From Multifurca ochricompacta (Eukaryota > Basidiomycota > Agaricomycetes > Russulales > Russulaceae): a stretch of 64,000 nt of DNA. Below the pieces are notes generated by a model. That model was not told where the DNA came from. It searched no databases and saw only the letters and a program-made list of their open reading frames with translations. The stretch spans positions 62,001 to 126,000 of the forward strand of contig WTXG01000055.1 of assembly GCA_022496185.1 (NCBI GenBank). The letters run 5' to 3'. How positions within the stretch are numbered: the first letter of the stretch is position 1; each line of letters opens with the position of its first letter. The translations under genes were made by a program, and so were the position numbers. Positions 21,942-32,916 of this stretch are shown one piece after another.

Positions 21942-22518
21942 TGTCATGAACTGACACCCTAGAAAACCTCCTGACCCCCCAGAAATCCCCAGATGCTCCC
22001 AGAGACCTTGTAGAACCCTCAGAGATGAAGATAACCCTAGATTAAGACCAGAGAAGGGCTGGTCCGGACCAGGGCCAGACTCCTGCCAAATTGGAGACCT
22101 GTGGGAAGAGTACTAACAGAACCCCACAATACCTAAACAGCAGTCCACAAACTGCAGACTGCAGACTGCAGATTTCTAAGCCCAAAAAGTGGGGCTATTC
22201 TCATTGGTGGATCAGTAGGGAGTTAAAGCGAAGTTAACCTCCCCTAAAGTGGTGCACAGACCAAAGTCCCAGCTGTAATTATGTATATAAACCCTTTGGG
22301 AATAGAATGGACAGCTCCAGACTGTCCACTTGTGATCCGGTTCCTGATTACCTAGGAGATTAGCCCCACCTTGTGGAAGGCTTCTCATCCCTTGCCCTTG
22401 AGCTGTTCGCTTCATCTCCCTTGCACTTTCACCCTCACTCTCGTCCTTTGCCCACTTCCAAATCCCTTCCCCTTCGCATACAACCCACTGTCCAGGCAGT
22501 CGACAGTGAGTTGTAACA
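21942..22518 (+). repeat. 577-bp solo LTR in a transposase exon
   Basis: TGTCATGAAC...GTTGTAACA, with exact duplication ATAGA at 21937-21941 and 22519-22523. TATATAAA near 22284 suggests plus orientation. It splits the transposase between FVDEFVY and ELG. It includes a short CTGCAGA repeat near 22150. Confidence 0.85.
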
Positions 22519-24396
22519 ATAGACAAATTCATCAACAAACTATCTGAAGATAAGTGGCAGTCAATGTGCTGTAAAAATATTGTACTTGCCTTCCACTTTG
22601 ATTCGGCACAATTTAACATCACATATGTGGATCCCCATCACACCTTCATGTCGAGTAACAGCTGCATGGGCTGCTTCACCCCTTTCTGAATCTGGATGGA
22701 CTTGAAAAGTTCTTTATGTTGTGAGGAGGAACGCTCCTGGAAGGTAGATCAGTACATATGGCTAGCACACAAAATTATACTGACCTTGACAGAAATTGCA
22801 CGTATGAGCCCTAATTCATCTCATTCCCAAGCACTGACATCTGGTGTGTGTTCATCGATGTTGTGAGGGTTGTAATACTTGGCTTTACTTCATGTTGAGA
22901 TGAGAGCTTGGGTAGCAAGGTTGATGATATGAGCAAGGCACCTGCAGAGTTAAAAGAACATTGATAAGGTACTGCAAACAACTACAGAAATATCAACTCA
23001 CCGAATATGTTGCTTTTTGACATCAAATGTCTGCCCTGTTTTACTTTCATAACAACGAGCAAATTCAGCAATCATTGTGCTGTTGTTCGATGCATTGTCA
23101 CAGGTTATATGACCAATCTACAGATGGTAAGTAAATAAATGAAATTTGATCGGAATTACTTGCCTTGCGAACAATTCCAAGGCGGTTGCAGATCTTGTAA
23201 AGAGCTTGGCCTAATCATTGGCCATTGTGTGCCGTATTCATCTGTGTAAATCCAAGAAGAGCATGTTCCAACATCCATTTACCTGGTGAATGCTCCTCAA
23301 TCCAATGACCAGTCACAGCAAAATACCCATCTATATTTGAGGCTTGCCATGCATCACAAGTTAGACTGATTTGTCCAGAAACATATTGGCTCTGGGAAAG
23401 TGGATTAGAACATGAAGCTGCAAATGAAAAGGTACAAATGCTGAGACGATCTTTCAGCTTAGTCATTTGCATCTTGAAGAGGGTAATTATTTTGTCATGT
23501 GTTTGCTTTCTGTTGGGGATCTTGATGCCACAGGTTGCTCAAGAGGCAAGATGTATCATATGTTGGAAGGAGGGATGTTCAAAAGCAGAAATAGACTGTC
23601 AGTGACAATGAGAACTGACATTGGAATAAATAACAAGATGTACCTGATCGGTTTCAATCAGCCACTGTATCACAGCTTCCTTGAATACATCATCTGTGTA
23701 GGGAAGTGGCTTGCTGTCAGGATCCACAGGATGGAAGTGTTTGTCCACTTGAGTTTGTTCCATTTCTTTCTCAAGAACCTCTTTGTGTCTTGCATTTGCA
23801 TCCTCAGGGAGCATTGATAGGAAACCCGTAGACTTGCACCACTGTTGATATGTACCCTGGTGATGGAGGGATTCAATCAACAACAAATTATGAGAAAAAC
23901 AGTACCTCGCACCTTGTGCTTTGCAGCCATGTGACGTCGAAGAGTTGTATGTTGGTTAACAAGAAGTTGATCTGTTTTGTTGTGGCCATCTCCAGATCTG
24001 TGAGAATCTCAAATCTCAGATAAACAGATATATACAGTGCCTCACAAAACTGAGTCAATGTTTTGCACTTTTGCACTGTTTGTTGAATATTTCATCAGCC
24101 AAAACAAATATAAACAAAGTCTTGGTAGACCATAAAAGGTACATGATAAGGGTTATGTAATGCAACAATACTTATGTAATTCTGATCAAAACCTGTGGAG
24201 CTATGCCCATTTCAAATTGGGGACTCATTGACTCAGTTTTGTGAGTTGGCATCAGAAATATCAGAATCTGATGCTCCACCAAATGTACAGCAACCAATCC
24301 TTAATATATGGTTACCATAGTTATCTTAATATTGATGGGACCTGGAATAGAGCTATTTAAGCATGGTTTACATTCCCAGAATATTATAATTTCCCA

Positions 24397-24840
24397 ATGC
24401 ACCCCACCTCCTCTGCTCAGAAAGAAAACATGCTCTCTCTGGCCTCTGAAGGTCAATCCACTGACACTATTGCCTCCAGACTCAGCCTCAGCCAGTCCAC
24501 AGTCTCTAGGACACTCAGAACCCTCCTTCCCAACCATCAGTCACCTCATTTTGGTCATCCTTCCAAGCTCTCTGCTACCTCTGAACATGCTATCATGATA
24601 CAAATCACCACAGGAAAGGTTGTCAATGCTGTCCAGGCCACAAAGCACATCAATTCCATTATCCCCAACCATGCCTCTTCACAAACTGTGCACTGGGTTC
24701 TTAAACAACATTCATTTAAGGCTGTAACAAAGAAGAAAAGGCCACTACTCTTTGCAGTACATTGCAAGAAGCACTTAGCCTTTGCTTTGAAGTACAGAGA
24801 GTGGACTGTGGAGGACTGGCATCTGACCCAAACCTGTTGA
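24397..24840 (+). pseudogene. Tc1 transposase N-terminal fragment, left arm
   Basis: The start is ATGCACCCCACCTCC. The product has the paired helix-turn-helix DNA-binding region (QSTDTIASRLSLSQSTVSRTL) and the linker up to WTVEDW. It then runs into the palindrome centre and stops at 24840 before the DDE catalytic core. It cannot be an active transposase but could bind terminal repeats. Confidence 0.85.
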
Positions 24841-25294
24841 TTTTGGTCTCATCTGACCAAATCACCCTCTTCCAGTCCTCCATAGTCCAGTTTTGGTACT
24901 TCAAAGCAAAGGCTAAGTGCTTCTTGCAATGTACTGCAGAGAGTAGTGGCCTTTTCTTCTTTGTTACAGCCTTAAATGAATGTTGTTTAAGAACCCAGTG
25001 CACAGTTTGTGAAGAGGCATGGTTGGGGATAATGGAATTGATGTGCTTTGTGGCCTGGACAGCATTGACAACCTTTCCTGTGGTGATTTGTATCATGATA
25101 GCATGTTCAGAGGTAGCAGAGAGCTTGGAAGGATGACCAAAATGAGGTGACTGATGGTTGGGAAGGAGGGTTCTGAGTGTCCTAGAGACTGTGGACTGGC
25201 TGAGGCTGAGTCTGGAGGCAATAGTGTCAGTGGATTGACCTTCAGAGGCCAGAGAGAGCATGTTTTCTTTCTGAGCAGAGGAGGTGGGGTGCAT
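24716..25294 (-). pseudogene. Tc1 transposase N-terminal fragment, right arm
   Basis: This is a mirror copy of the left-arm fragment with the same ATG context. It reaches slightly further, to the first catalytic Asp region (VIWSDETKINRFGSDA). It then crosses the centre and reads the left arm in antisense. Next to the centre, KYQNWTMEDW replaces KYREWTVEDW, while the outer arms are almost identical. Confidence 0.85.
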
Positions 25295-26018
25295 TGGGAA
25301 ATTATAATATTCTGGGAATGTAAACCATGCTTAAATAGCTCTATTCCAGGTCCCATCAATATTAAGATAACTATGGTAACCATATATTAAGGATTGGTTG
25401 CTGTACATTTGGTGGAGCATCAGATTCTGATATTTCTGATGCCAACTCACAAAACTGAGTCAATGAGTCCCCAATTTGAAATGGGCATAGCTCCACAGGT
25501 TTTGATCAGAATTACATAAGTATTGTTGCATTACATAACCCTTATCATGTACCTTTTATGGTCTACCAAGACTTTGTTTATATTTGTTTTGGCTGATGAA
25601 ATATTCAACAAACAGTGCAAAAGTGCAAAACATTGACTCAGTTTTGTGAGGCACTGTATATAATGTTGGTCACTCACACACACAACTTGCACCAATGCCA
25701 ACCATGTTTATCACCTTTCATGTGCACCACAGGCTCAAAAAACTGATTGAGATCTGCTGTCAGGCTCTTCTTATTCTTGTCACTTGGTGTATCAGAATCG
25801 ATGTCCATGACATTGACATCTTTGTACATTCCATTCCCATCTGTTTGAGGAACGTTACTTGTATCTGTGATAGGTATTATTACTACTATAGCTTATCTGA
25901 TGAATTAATCACATACCCGATGGCTTTCGTATGCACTTTTGTTTCTGCTTGATTTTCTTTGCTGCTGTAGGTGCATGATCTGAATCCTGATCTGAATCGT
26001 CACTATCCAGATCAGTAG

Positions 26019-26607
26019 TGTTACGTCTGGTGCGGGACGTTCCACATGACTTGTGTGACAGCGTGCTAAGCGGGTTCGGATAAGAGACCAATAAGATCCC
26101 TTGGAGTTCAGAGGTTATGAGTCAAAGTCCAAGAGGCTGTACTCTTAGACGATGTTGAGCAGAAAGTGCCGAAAGCACTGAGACAGGCAGACGTTAAGAG
26201 ACAAAGGGGAAGTCCAGAAGACAAGCACCGATGTATTCAATAAGTCGAGTCTGAGGTCTACAGGGTAGCTACAGTGGGCTTATATACATAATCGAGTGGG
26301 CGTCTAAAGATAAGATAAACTAGAGTCATGTGGGCCCGAATATGCGAAAGCGGAGGGCGTAAAGCCACGCTTCTGATAGGGAATTAAGTAAGTGTCCAGT
26401 CATAAAGATAAGGGATAAGAGATAAGCAACAACAGGCCAAACATAAGTACAGCGATACAAACAGAGACAAAGACAGTCACGGGGAAGGGAGCAGGGCACG
26501 TGAGGGATCCCACGATGGAGACGTGATCTGGTAGTGAAGAGTAGGCGGCAAGGAGGGGTCGTCGTTGGGTAAGAAGAAAAAGACAGGAAGAGACGGGGTT
26601 TGTAACA
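26019..26607 (-). repeat. 3' LTR of gypsy element I
   Basis: 589 bp, the same length as the partner at 32917-33505. Differences seen are largely CG versus TG/CA, for example near the outer end (TGCGGGACGTT versus TGTGGGACATT). Confidence 0.95.
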
Positions 26608-26638
26608 TCACCCCCTCTTCTGGTTCTAGCAGTCCCGG

Positions 26639-27871
26639 CTAGAAACGACTCGTACCGTCATCATCCTGCACCAGCTCCAGGTAATCATCAGCTACATTAT
26701 GGTCATCCATGTTGTACAACTCCAACTCTTGCGGGCACGCGTGGGTATGAAGAAACCCGTATGGACCGCGCTGGCCGCACGCGCGGCATAAGTCGTAGAC
26801 GGGGCAGTCGATTTCTTTATGCCCGGCATTGTGGCGAAGGCACTTGCCACACCAGCCCGATGGGTTGGTGATAGTTGGGGCCACTCCTACGTGTTGGAAG
26901 ATGCAGTGTCTGCTCCAGTGGAGGTTGCTTCGGCAGTGTCGACACCACTTGCGGTTAAGGGGGCAGTTCCAGCTTATGTGATACTTGCTATCACATCGCC
27001 AGCAGGTTTCCCCGCGCGGGTTCTCGTGCAAACGTGGCATCTCAAGCTGGGTCGGCAGCAGCGTCGGGGCCGCACCCAAGGTTCGAGGGGGGAGGGGTTG
27101 TGCGTAAGTGTCCGCGTACCTTTCAGCAATTGTCTGGTACGCATCCCCCGCTTCCAACCTCTTCCTGATATCCACAATCTCTGATTCCAGCTGGAACATC
27201 CCGTTCGTCAGCCTTGCCATCATCTTCGCGTGTTCTTTATACTGTTGGTTCAGCGTCCTCCTCAAGGTGATACTCTTCCTCAGCCTCATAACCTCTGCCT
27301 TCAGGCGCGGTAGTCTCATATCGTTCATCACCTCATCGATTGCGAAGGCGCGACAGTCCTCCGCAGCAAGGTGACCCAACTGTTCATCAGTCAACGTGTG
27401 ATGGAGTTGACCTGTATACCTTTCCTCCAGATAAACAGGAGCTCCGTAAACCGGCCCGTCCTTCTTCATACACCCCGCCACATCCATCCCACCATTGGTA
27501 TAGTAAATGTATTTGGCGATGGCCGTGGATCTGTCGGCCATTGTGATCTCCAAGGGGAAGTACATCAAAGAGTTGGGGTTGTTGGGGATGAACGGGAATT
27601 CGGGGGCTTCGTCATCGATCTCTCCATTGAGCAGGTCATTGGGGTGGGGGTCTTCGCGATGAGTGAAATTGTCGTTTGGGTTTGGGGATTGGTTTTTGAC
27701 ATGGGTCTCGGCAACTTCATAGTTGATAGGGGAAGAGGGGCACGTGGAGGGATGAGCGGATGGGAAATTTTCGACAACTACGGCAGTGGCAGTGAAGGCG
27801 TCGACAGCGGCGTTGGCAGCGATGAAAGACATGATAGATTGGATGGTGGTAGGACGTTGCTGAGAGAGCAT
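26639..27871 (-). CDS. gypsy I third ORF: coiled coil plus four zinc knuckles
   Basis: This 410-codon frame starts 40 bp after the pol stop and ends just before the polypurine tract, in the env position. The N-terminus is acidic and disordered. A predicted coiled coil lies at about residues 185-260 (LKAEVMRLRKSITLRRTL onward). The C-terminus has four Cys-rich knuckles: CWRCDSKYHISWNC and CRHCRSNLHWSRHC are standard C-X2-C-X4-H-X4-C. The next is C-X2-C-X6-H-X4-C, and the last is C-X2-C-X9-H-X3-C. There is no signal peptide or membrane segment, so it is not an envelope. Nucleic-acid binding is the likely role. It stayed open while pol decayed. Confidence 0.75.
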   Translation of the reverse strand: MLSQQRPTTIQSIMSFIAANAAVDAFTATAVVVENFPSAHPSTCPSSPINYEVAETHVKNQSPNPNDNFTHREDPHPNDLLNGEIDDEAPEFPFIPNNPNSLMYFPLEITMADRSTAIAKYIYYTNGGMDVAGCMKKDGPVYGAPVYLEERYTGQLHHTLTDEQLGHLAAEDCRAFAIDEVMNDMRLPRLKAEVMRLRKSITLRRTLNQQYKEHAKMMARLTNGMFQLESEIVDIRKRLEAGDAYQTIAERYADTYAQPLPPRTLGAAPTLLPTQLEMPRLHENPRGETCWRCDSKYHISWNCPLNRKWCRHCRSNLHWSRHCIFQHVGVAPTITNPSGWCGKCLRHNAGHKEIDCPVYDLCRACGQRGPYGFLHTHACPQELELYNMDDHNVADDYLELVQDDDGTSRF

Positions 27872-27910
27872 GTACTGGGGATTTCTTCGGGGTCTGTAGA
27901 TTGGTTCCTT

Positions 27911-30900
27911 TTAACTGTCTCTGGGCGCTTCTGGGTGTCGGTCATGGAACTCTGAGATAAGGACCGGGGCAAAGATATCCCCAGCGGGCTCCCACGAGTT
28001 GTCAGAGTCTGGGAACCCTTTCCACTTGACTAGGTAATGTAGTTTGCGCCCTCGGCCTTGTCGTTTCGAATTTAAAATGCGTTCCACTTCCCACTCTTCT
28101 TCTCCATTGATAAGGTCAGGTGGTGGTCTCGAGAAGTTTTCTCCATGTAGCGATGTTTCCTTGTAAGGTGTGAACAGCCTGGCATGGAAGACTGGATGAA
28201 TGTGCCATGTGGGGGGAAGTTCGAGTTCGTAGGACACATCTGACAGCTTCCTTGTTATTTTGAAAGGTCCGTGACATCGGGGCGCTAACTTGGCTGTCAG
28301 ATGTGACGTGTGAATGTTCTTCCCGTCCAACCATACCATGTCATTGGTCCGATAAGGTGTAAACTTTGTAGGCTTCTCTGCCAGGGTCTTTTGTGCCTTC
28401 AACAAGTTCTCATTGGCCGATTTCCGAATCTCTTCCCATTGGTTGATACGCTGTGTAGCTGAAGGGACGTTCGTCGGCTTTCCGGTCCATGTGGCTCGAG
28501 GCGTCCATCCCATGATAAGTGAGAATGGGGAGTGTTTCATGGTGCCATTAGGCCAGGAGTTGTGTGCAAACTCTGCCATTGCGAGCCAGTCCGCCCAGTC
28601 GTCCTGTCGTCTGTTGCACCAAAATCGAAGATACTGTTCAAGCCACTGATTTGTTCTTTCCGACTGTCCATCTGTCTGTGGGTGATACGCCGTGGAGATA
28701 TTTTGTGCGATGTTCAGTGTTCTGCAGAGTGCCCTGGCGAATGCGGATGTGAAGCGTGGGTCGTGGTCTGAGATGATCTTTTCAGGGAGGCCATAGTGTC
28801 TGTAGACATGATCTAGGTAAAGCTTGGCCACTCCTTCTGCCGTAATGGACTCATTGCAGGGTATGAACAGCGCTGCTTTTGAACAGTCATGGTCAGTGAT
28901 GGTCAGGATTGAGTCGAAGCCTCTGGAAGTGGGGAGTTTGACAATGAAGTCCATGGCTATGGTCTGGAATGGTTGTGAAGTCATTGGTGTAATTGGGAGT
29001 AGTGCCGGCGGGTGTGGGTGTGTATTCACTTTGTTGGCCTGGCAATCTGCACATCCTTTCACGTATTCTTCTACATCCTTCTTCATGTTCGGCCACCAGT
29101 AGTCTCGTTTGGTGAGGGTGTAGGTGTTAGCGATGCCGGGATGTCCTGCAGAGGGAAGATCGTGGTGAAAATGGATCACCCCCCTCTTAATGTTGTTGCC
29201 ACTGGTGACAACGAGTCGATCTCCGTCCTTCCACCAAAGGCCGTCGATTTTCTTCAGATTGTGTGCTTCCGCCCAAGTTTTGCATAGTTGTTGATTCATA
29301 TTTTGCGACACTTGGGCCCATAAATCCATGTCGTGAAGACTGACAATGGCCGTCCTCGTGAAGACTTCCTCTGGGAGTACTGTCACATCATTGTTGTCCT
29401 CTGTACCATTATTTAGATCAGGTCGTCTTGATAGGGCATCTGCACGAGCGTTATGACTTCCGGCAATGTGCTTCAATTCAAAGTTGTATTCTTCGAGCTC
29501 CAGGACTTCACGAGCGACTCGCCGGCTTATTTTATGGGGTTCCTTCCAATATAATAAATTGGAGTGATCAGTATGAATGATGGTCTTGTGAGGAGTCCCT
29601 GCTAGGTATGGCCGCCAGTGTCGTAGCGCTTTTACTATGGCTAGCAACTCTCTGTCCCAAATGTCATAATTCCGTTCCACGGGTGAAAATGTCTCCGAGT
29701 AGAAGGCTACAGGGTGGAGAAGTCCCATAGCGTCTCATTGGTTTAATACGGCACCATTTGCAAAGTGAGATGCGTCGACTTCAAGTTCAAAAGGTTTCTG
29801 CAGATCTGGTTGTAAGAGGACTGGTTCTGAACCGATGACATCACGAATCTGTTCGAAGGCCGTTTGATGCTCCTCCGTCCAATGCCAAGGGATGTCTTTC
29901 TTCAGCAATCCATTCAGTGGTTGGGCGATCCCTGAGAATCCTCGGATGAAGCGTCGATAGAAGTTGCAGAAACCAATGAATGACTGCATGTCCTTGACAC
30001 ATGTAGGCACTGGCCATTCCCGGATCCCTGGTACCTTTACGGGGTCCATCCGCACCTGTCCTCCTTCCAGGATAACTCCTAGATATTCTACACTCGGTTG
30101 TTCAAATGAACACTTGGCGGGTTTAAGGTATAGGTCGTGTTCATGCAGGATATCCAACACCTGATGTACTCATTCTCGATGGTGGGTTAGGTCGTCCATG
30201 GTAGCAACCAATATGTTGTCCATATAAACCACTACTTCGCCAGTAAGAATGAGGTCGTGGAAGATGTGGTTCATCATTGATTGGAAGGTAGCGGGTGAGT
30301 TGGTAAGGCCAAAAAACATAACATTTGGTTCAAAAAGCCCTTGGTTGGTCTTAAAGGCTGCTTTACATTGATCCCCCTCTTTAATCCGAATGTTATTGTA
30401 TCCCCAGCGGACGTCCATTTTGGAGAATAAGGATTTATCCCTCATGGTGTCAATGAGCTCTGAAATGAGTGGCAAGGGGTAGGTGTTCTTTACAGTGTAG
30501 GCGTTTATCCGTTGGTAATCCTGAACAGGTCGAAGTTTGCCGTCTTTCTTCTTAATAAAGAAGAAGGGTGATGCATATGGTGATTTCGACGGACGAATGT
30601 ATCCTTTTGCCAGATGTTCTTCCAGGAATGCTGTGAGCGCGGTCTGTTCTGCTGGTGACAATGGGTAAATTTTACAATCAATTGCTGATGGGGTATCGGG
30701 TACGAAGTCAATGGCATGATCCCATGGCCACGCGGGGGGAAAGCGTTGTGATTCCTCCTCTGAGAACACCTTCCAGTGTCTATGGTATTCTGCTGGTACC
30801 ACTTCTTCAAATGTCTTTTCCGTATGCCCTTCTACTGCCTTTTGCACGAGCTCCGATGCTTTGGTAACGAAGCAGCAGCCCGGGTCTTCCTCTTCTGTTT

Positions 30901-31462
30901 TTCGTGCTACGGAATGTCGGGCTGCGTAGTCATACCCCATTGACGTGATGAGTACAGGGTAGGAGTCCTTGCTCATCGTCGCATCACCCCAGTTGATCTT
31001 AGGTTCGAATGCAGCGAGCCAGGGGTATCCCAGAACTAAGTCTTCGCCTCCTAGATTGGTGACTAGGAAGCGTATGGCCTTTGTCTTCTCCCCTACTTGG
31101 ACATTTAGGTCGGTGTAGTGCGTAATCTTTCCTGCCCGATTGGCAGTTCCATCAATATTCCAGATATTCTTCTCCTGGGGGAGCGCCAGCGTTCCTAATC
31201 CCATGGTTCTCACCATCCACGGGCTGATAAAATTATCGGTGGCTCCTGAGTCAATCAGGATATTGTGGTCGGCTGTTTTCTGTGTAGTCTCGAAATGTAC
31301 TGGTATTTTCAACAATTTGAAGCGACTAGTATACACAGAGGTTACATGTAATGCTCGTGCCCAGGCTGATGGGTTTGAGCCGATCAAAAATCCTTCTTTG
31401 CGAATGCCTTCTCTACCAGGATGGCTCACACTTCTTCGCTCTCCTTCATCATGTTTGCCCAT
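27911..31462 (-). pseudogene. gypsy I Pol: protease, RT, RNase H, integrase, chromodomain
   Basis: It overlaps the gag end by 14 nt in another frame. The protease core is IDSGATDNFI. The reverse transcriptase has FIKKKDGKLRPVQDYQ, and its catalytic box reads YMDN, the second Asp codon being AAC (minus strand, 30215-30217). In-frame TGA codons stand at 30170-30172 (Trp expected) and 29735-29737 (Arg CGA expected). Beyond them, RNase H, the integrase HHCC zinc domain (HFHHDLPSAGHPG ... CADCQANK), a DDE core and a C-terminal chromodomain (EWEVERIL ... YLVKWKGFPDSDNSWEP) are readable. All three lesions are transition changes. The copy is not functional. Confidence 0.9.
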
Positions 31463-32897
31463 ATCTCCTGCGCTTTTTCTTCTTTTGTCGGCGTCTTTTT
31501 GCTGATGGTCGGCGGGTTATTGTGGATGGGTGTAACAGTTGCTTCCGCCGCTCATACCCCCTTTTTGGGCATTCCCTGGACATGTGTCCTTGTGCCTTGC
31601 AGCGAAAGCATCTCCCTTCTTTCATCAGCGTCTGCCTTTCGTCTTCCGTGAGTGTAGCCCGGGCTCTGGTTCTGTCAGCAGAGGTATCCATGGCATTTGG
31701 ATCCCTTTGACCAGTGTGTGCGGGTTTGACTCCGAAGGCGGCCTTCCACTGGTCGCGGGTTTTCCCCTTTCTCGTGTCGACCCCAAAACGCGTTTGGAAA
31801 TCGAGATAATCTTGCTGCTGTTGGCGAGCAGCGTCAACCCATGTGTCCCAGTCGTTGGGGTGGTGAAACTGGATAATATTTTTCACTAATGGGTTGGGCA
31901 ACCCCTGGGAGAAGAGGTCCAGCGTGGCCTCTTCATCGGTGTCATAGCCAGCTCTGTTGGCCAGACTCCTGAACTTTGCTACATAGGCATCAAGTTCTCC
32001 CTTGTCCATTCTAAGGGATTTAAGCTCTCGAGCAGCCTTCTGCTTGGCCTGCCCATCTGTGAATGCATCTTTAAATCTCTGGGCAATGGTTTCCCAAAGC
32101 CCCTCACTAGTGGTACGACAGCCACTTTCAATTTGTTCATTCAGCCACTCTAGCTGTTCCATGGTCCAATCGTCTACGGCCTCCCCTCGGATCAGAGAGA
32201 GGAAGAGGTTTGCACATTGGAAGGGGTTAATGATCTGGGGAACGTCATGATTGAAGTTCTTGAAGGTCGTGAACTCTAGCATGAATTTTTTGCTTTGCGA
32301 CCGATCCCCAGTGAACGTTTGGGGCAGCACACCTGATAATCTTCCCGATGGTGGAGGAATGTTGGGTGGTAACATGGCTGGTGGGGGCAGGGGGGGAGGT
32401 GCTGGGTCTGGGAGTTGGGTGGCAATGGTGGACATATTCTGGTAAAATGGGGTGACGGTGTCGGTAGACTGTATCGAGATCTGGGGAGTTGTCAAAGCAG
32501 GGGCTCTGAACGTGGCAACTCCGGGTGCAACTGGGGCTGTAGATGACGCTAATACCAGTGCTTCTTCACTATGTTCTTCTACGTACTCTTCGGGCTCAGA
32601 GTCCGTAACGATGGCCAGGGGATTCTCCCTCCACGGTCCTAATCCAAATTCAGGAGGAGCGGGTCCTGTAGTGACCCAAGAGTGTCGGCTGTCCGAGTAT
32701 CGGATGCGATACCAAACTCTTTTCTCGTCGTCGTATTCTACCGGTTGGTATCTTCCGTCGTGATAGATGTAGTATCCAAACTCGGACTCAAAGTCCTTCC
32801 AGGTGGCAGAGCCAAGTACTTGTTGTGAAAGATCAGGCTCGTCCCTGCGTTCGATGGGTTCTTCTTTAAAGAGGGTCTGACTGCGGCTGGAAGCCAC
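31449..32897 (-). CDS. gypsy I Gag with CCHC knuckle
   Basis: 482 codons, open throughout. An acidic N-terminus and Pro-rich region lead to a retrotransposon Gag domain (FMLEFTTFKNF ... ELDAYVAKFRSLANRAGY). A zinc knuckle (CFRCKAQGHMSREC) and a basic tail follow. Gag packages the element RNA into particles. It starts 20 bp inside the 5' LTR edge, consistent with the short leader between primer site and ATG. Confidence 0.9.
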   Translation of the reverse strand: MASSRSQTLFKEEPIERRDEPDLSQQVLGSATWKDFESEFGYYIYHDGRYQPVEYDDEKRVWYRIRYSDSRHSWVTTGPAPPEFGLGPWRENPLAIVTDSEPEEYVEEHSEEALVLASSTAPVAPGVATFRAPALTTPQISIQSTDTVTPFYQNMSTIATQLPDPAPPPLPPPAMLPPNIPPPSGRLSGVLPQTFTGDRSQSKKFMLEFTTFKNFNHDVPQIINPFQCANLFLSLIRGEAVDDWTMEQLEWLNEQIESGCRTTSEGLWETIAQRFKDAFTDGQAKQKAARELKSLRMDKGELDAYVAKFRSLANRAGYDTDEEATLDLFSQGLPNPLVKNIIQFHHPNDWDTWVDAARQQQQDYLDFQTRFGVDTRKGKTRDQWKAAFGVKPAHTGQRDPNAMDTSADRTRARATLTEDERQTLMKEGRCFRCKAQGHMSRECPKRGYERRKQLLHPSTITRRPSAKRRRQKKKKRRRYGQT

Positions 32898-32903
32898 GAT
32901 GAG

Positions 32904-32914
32904 AGACTTGACTT
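32904..32914 (-). promoter_or_regulatory. self-priming primer site of gypsy element I
   Basis: On the minus strand, AAGTCAAGTCT begins 2 nt after the LTR. It is complementary, with one CpG-type mismatch, to AGACTCGACTT in the LTR (33140-33150), just downstream of the TATATAAG box at 33177-33184. That is the layout of Tf1-type self-priming, where the mRNA 5' end folds back on the primer site. Confidence 0.6.
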
Positions 32915-32916
32915 GA

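Larger units (their letters stand above)
24035..25656. mobile_element. palindromic Tc1-like element (head-to-head inverted duplication)
   Basis: A TA target site flanks CAGTGCCTCACAAAACTG at both ends. The whole 1,622 bp is a near-perfect inverted repeat with arms of about 785 bp (24035-24819 and 24872-25656) and a spacer of about 52 bp. Each arm holds the 5' terminal repeat and the start of a Tc1 transposase gene. The second half of the gene and the normal 3' end are absent. I see no CG dinucleotide in it. It lies in an intron of the hAT transposase gene. Confidence 0.9.

Noticed and set aside
24035..25656. Two separate Tc1 insertions facing each other
   Set aside because: Only one pair of TA flanks exists and no terminal repeats occur at the centre, so it is a single palindromic unit.
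26639..27871. Envelope gene of an errantivirus-like element
   Set aside because: No signal peptide, no membrane span and no cleavage site. Zinc knuckles indicate nucleic-acid binding instead.
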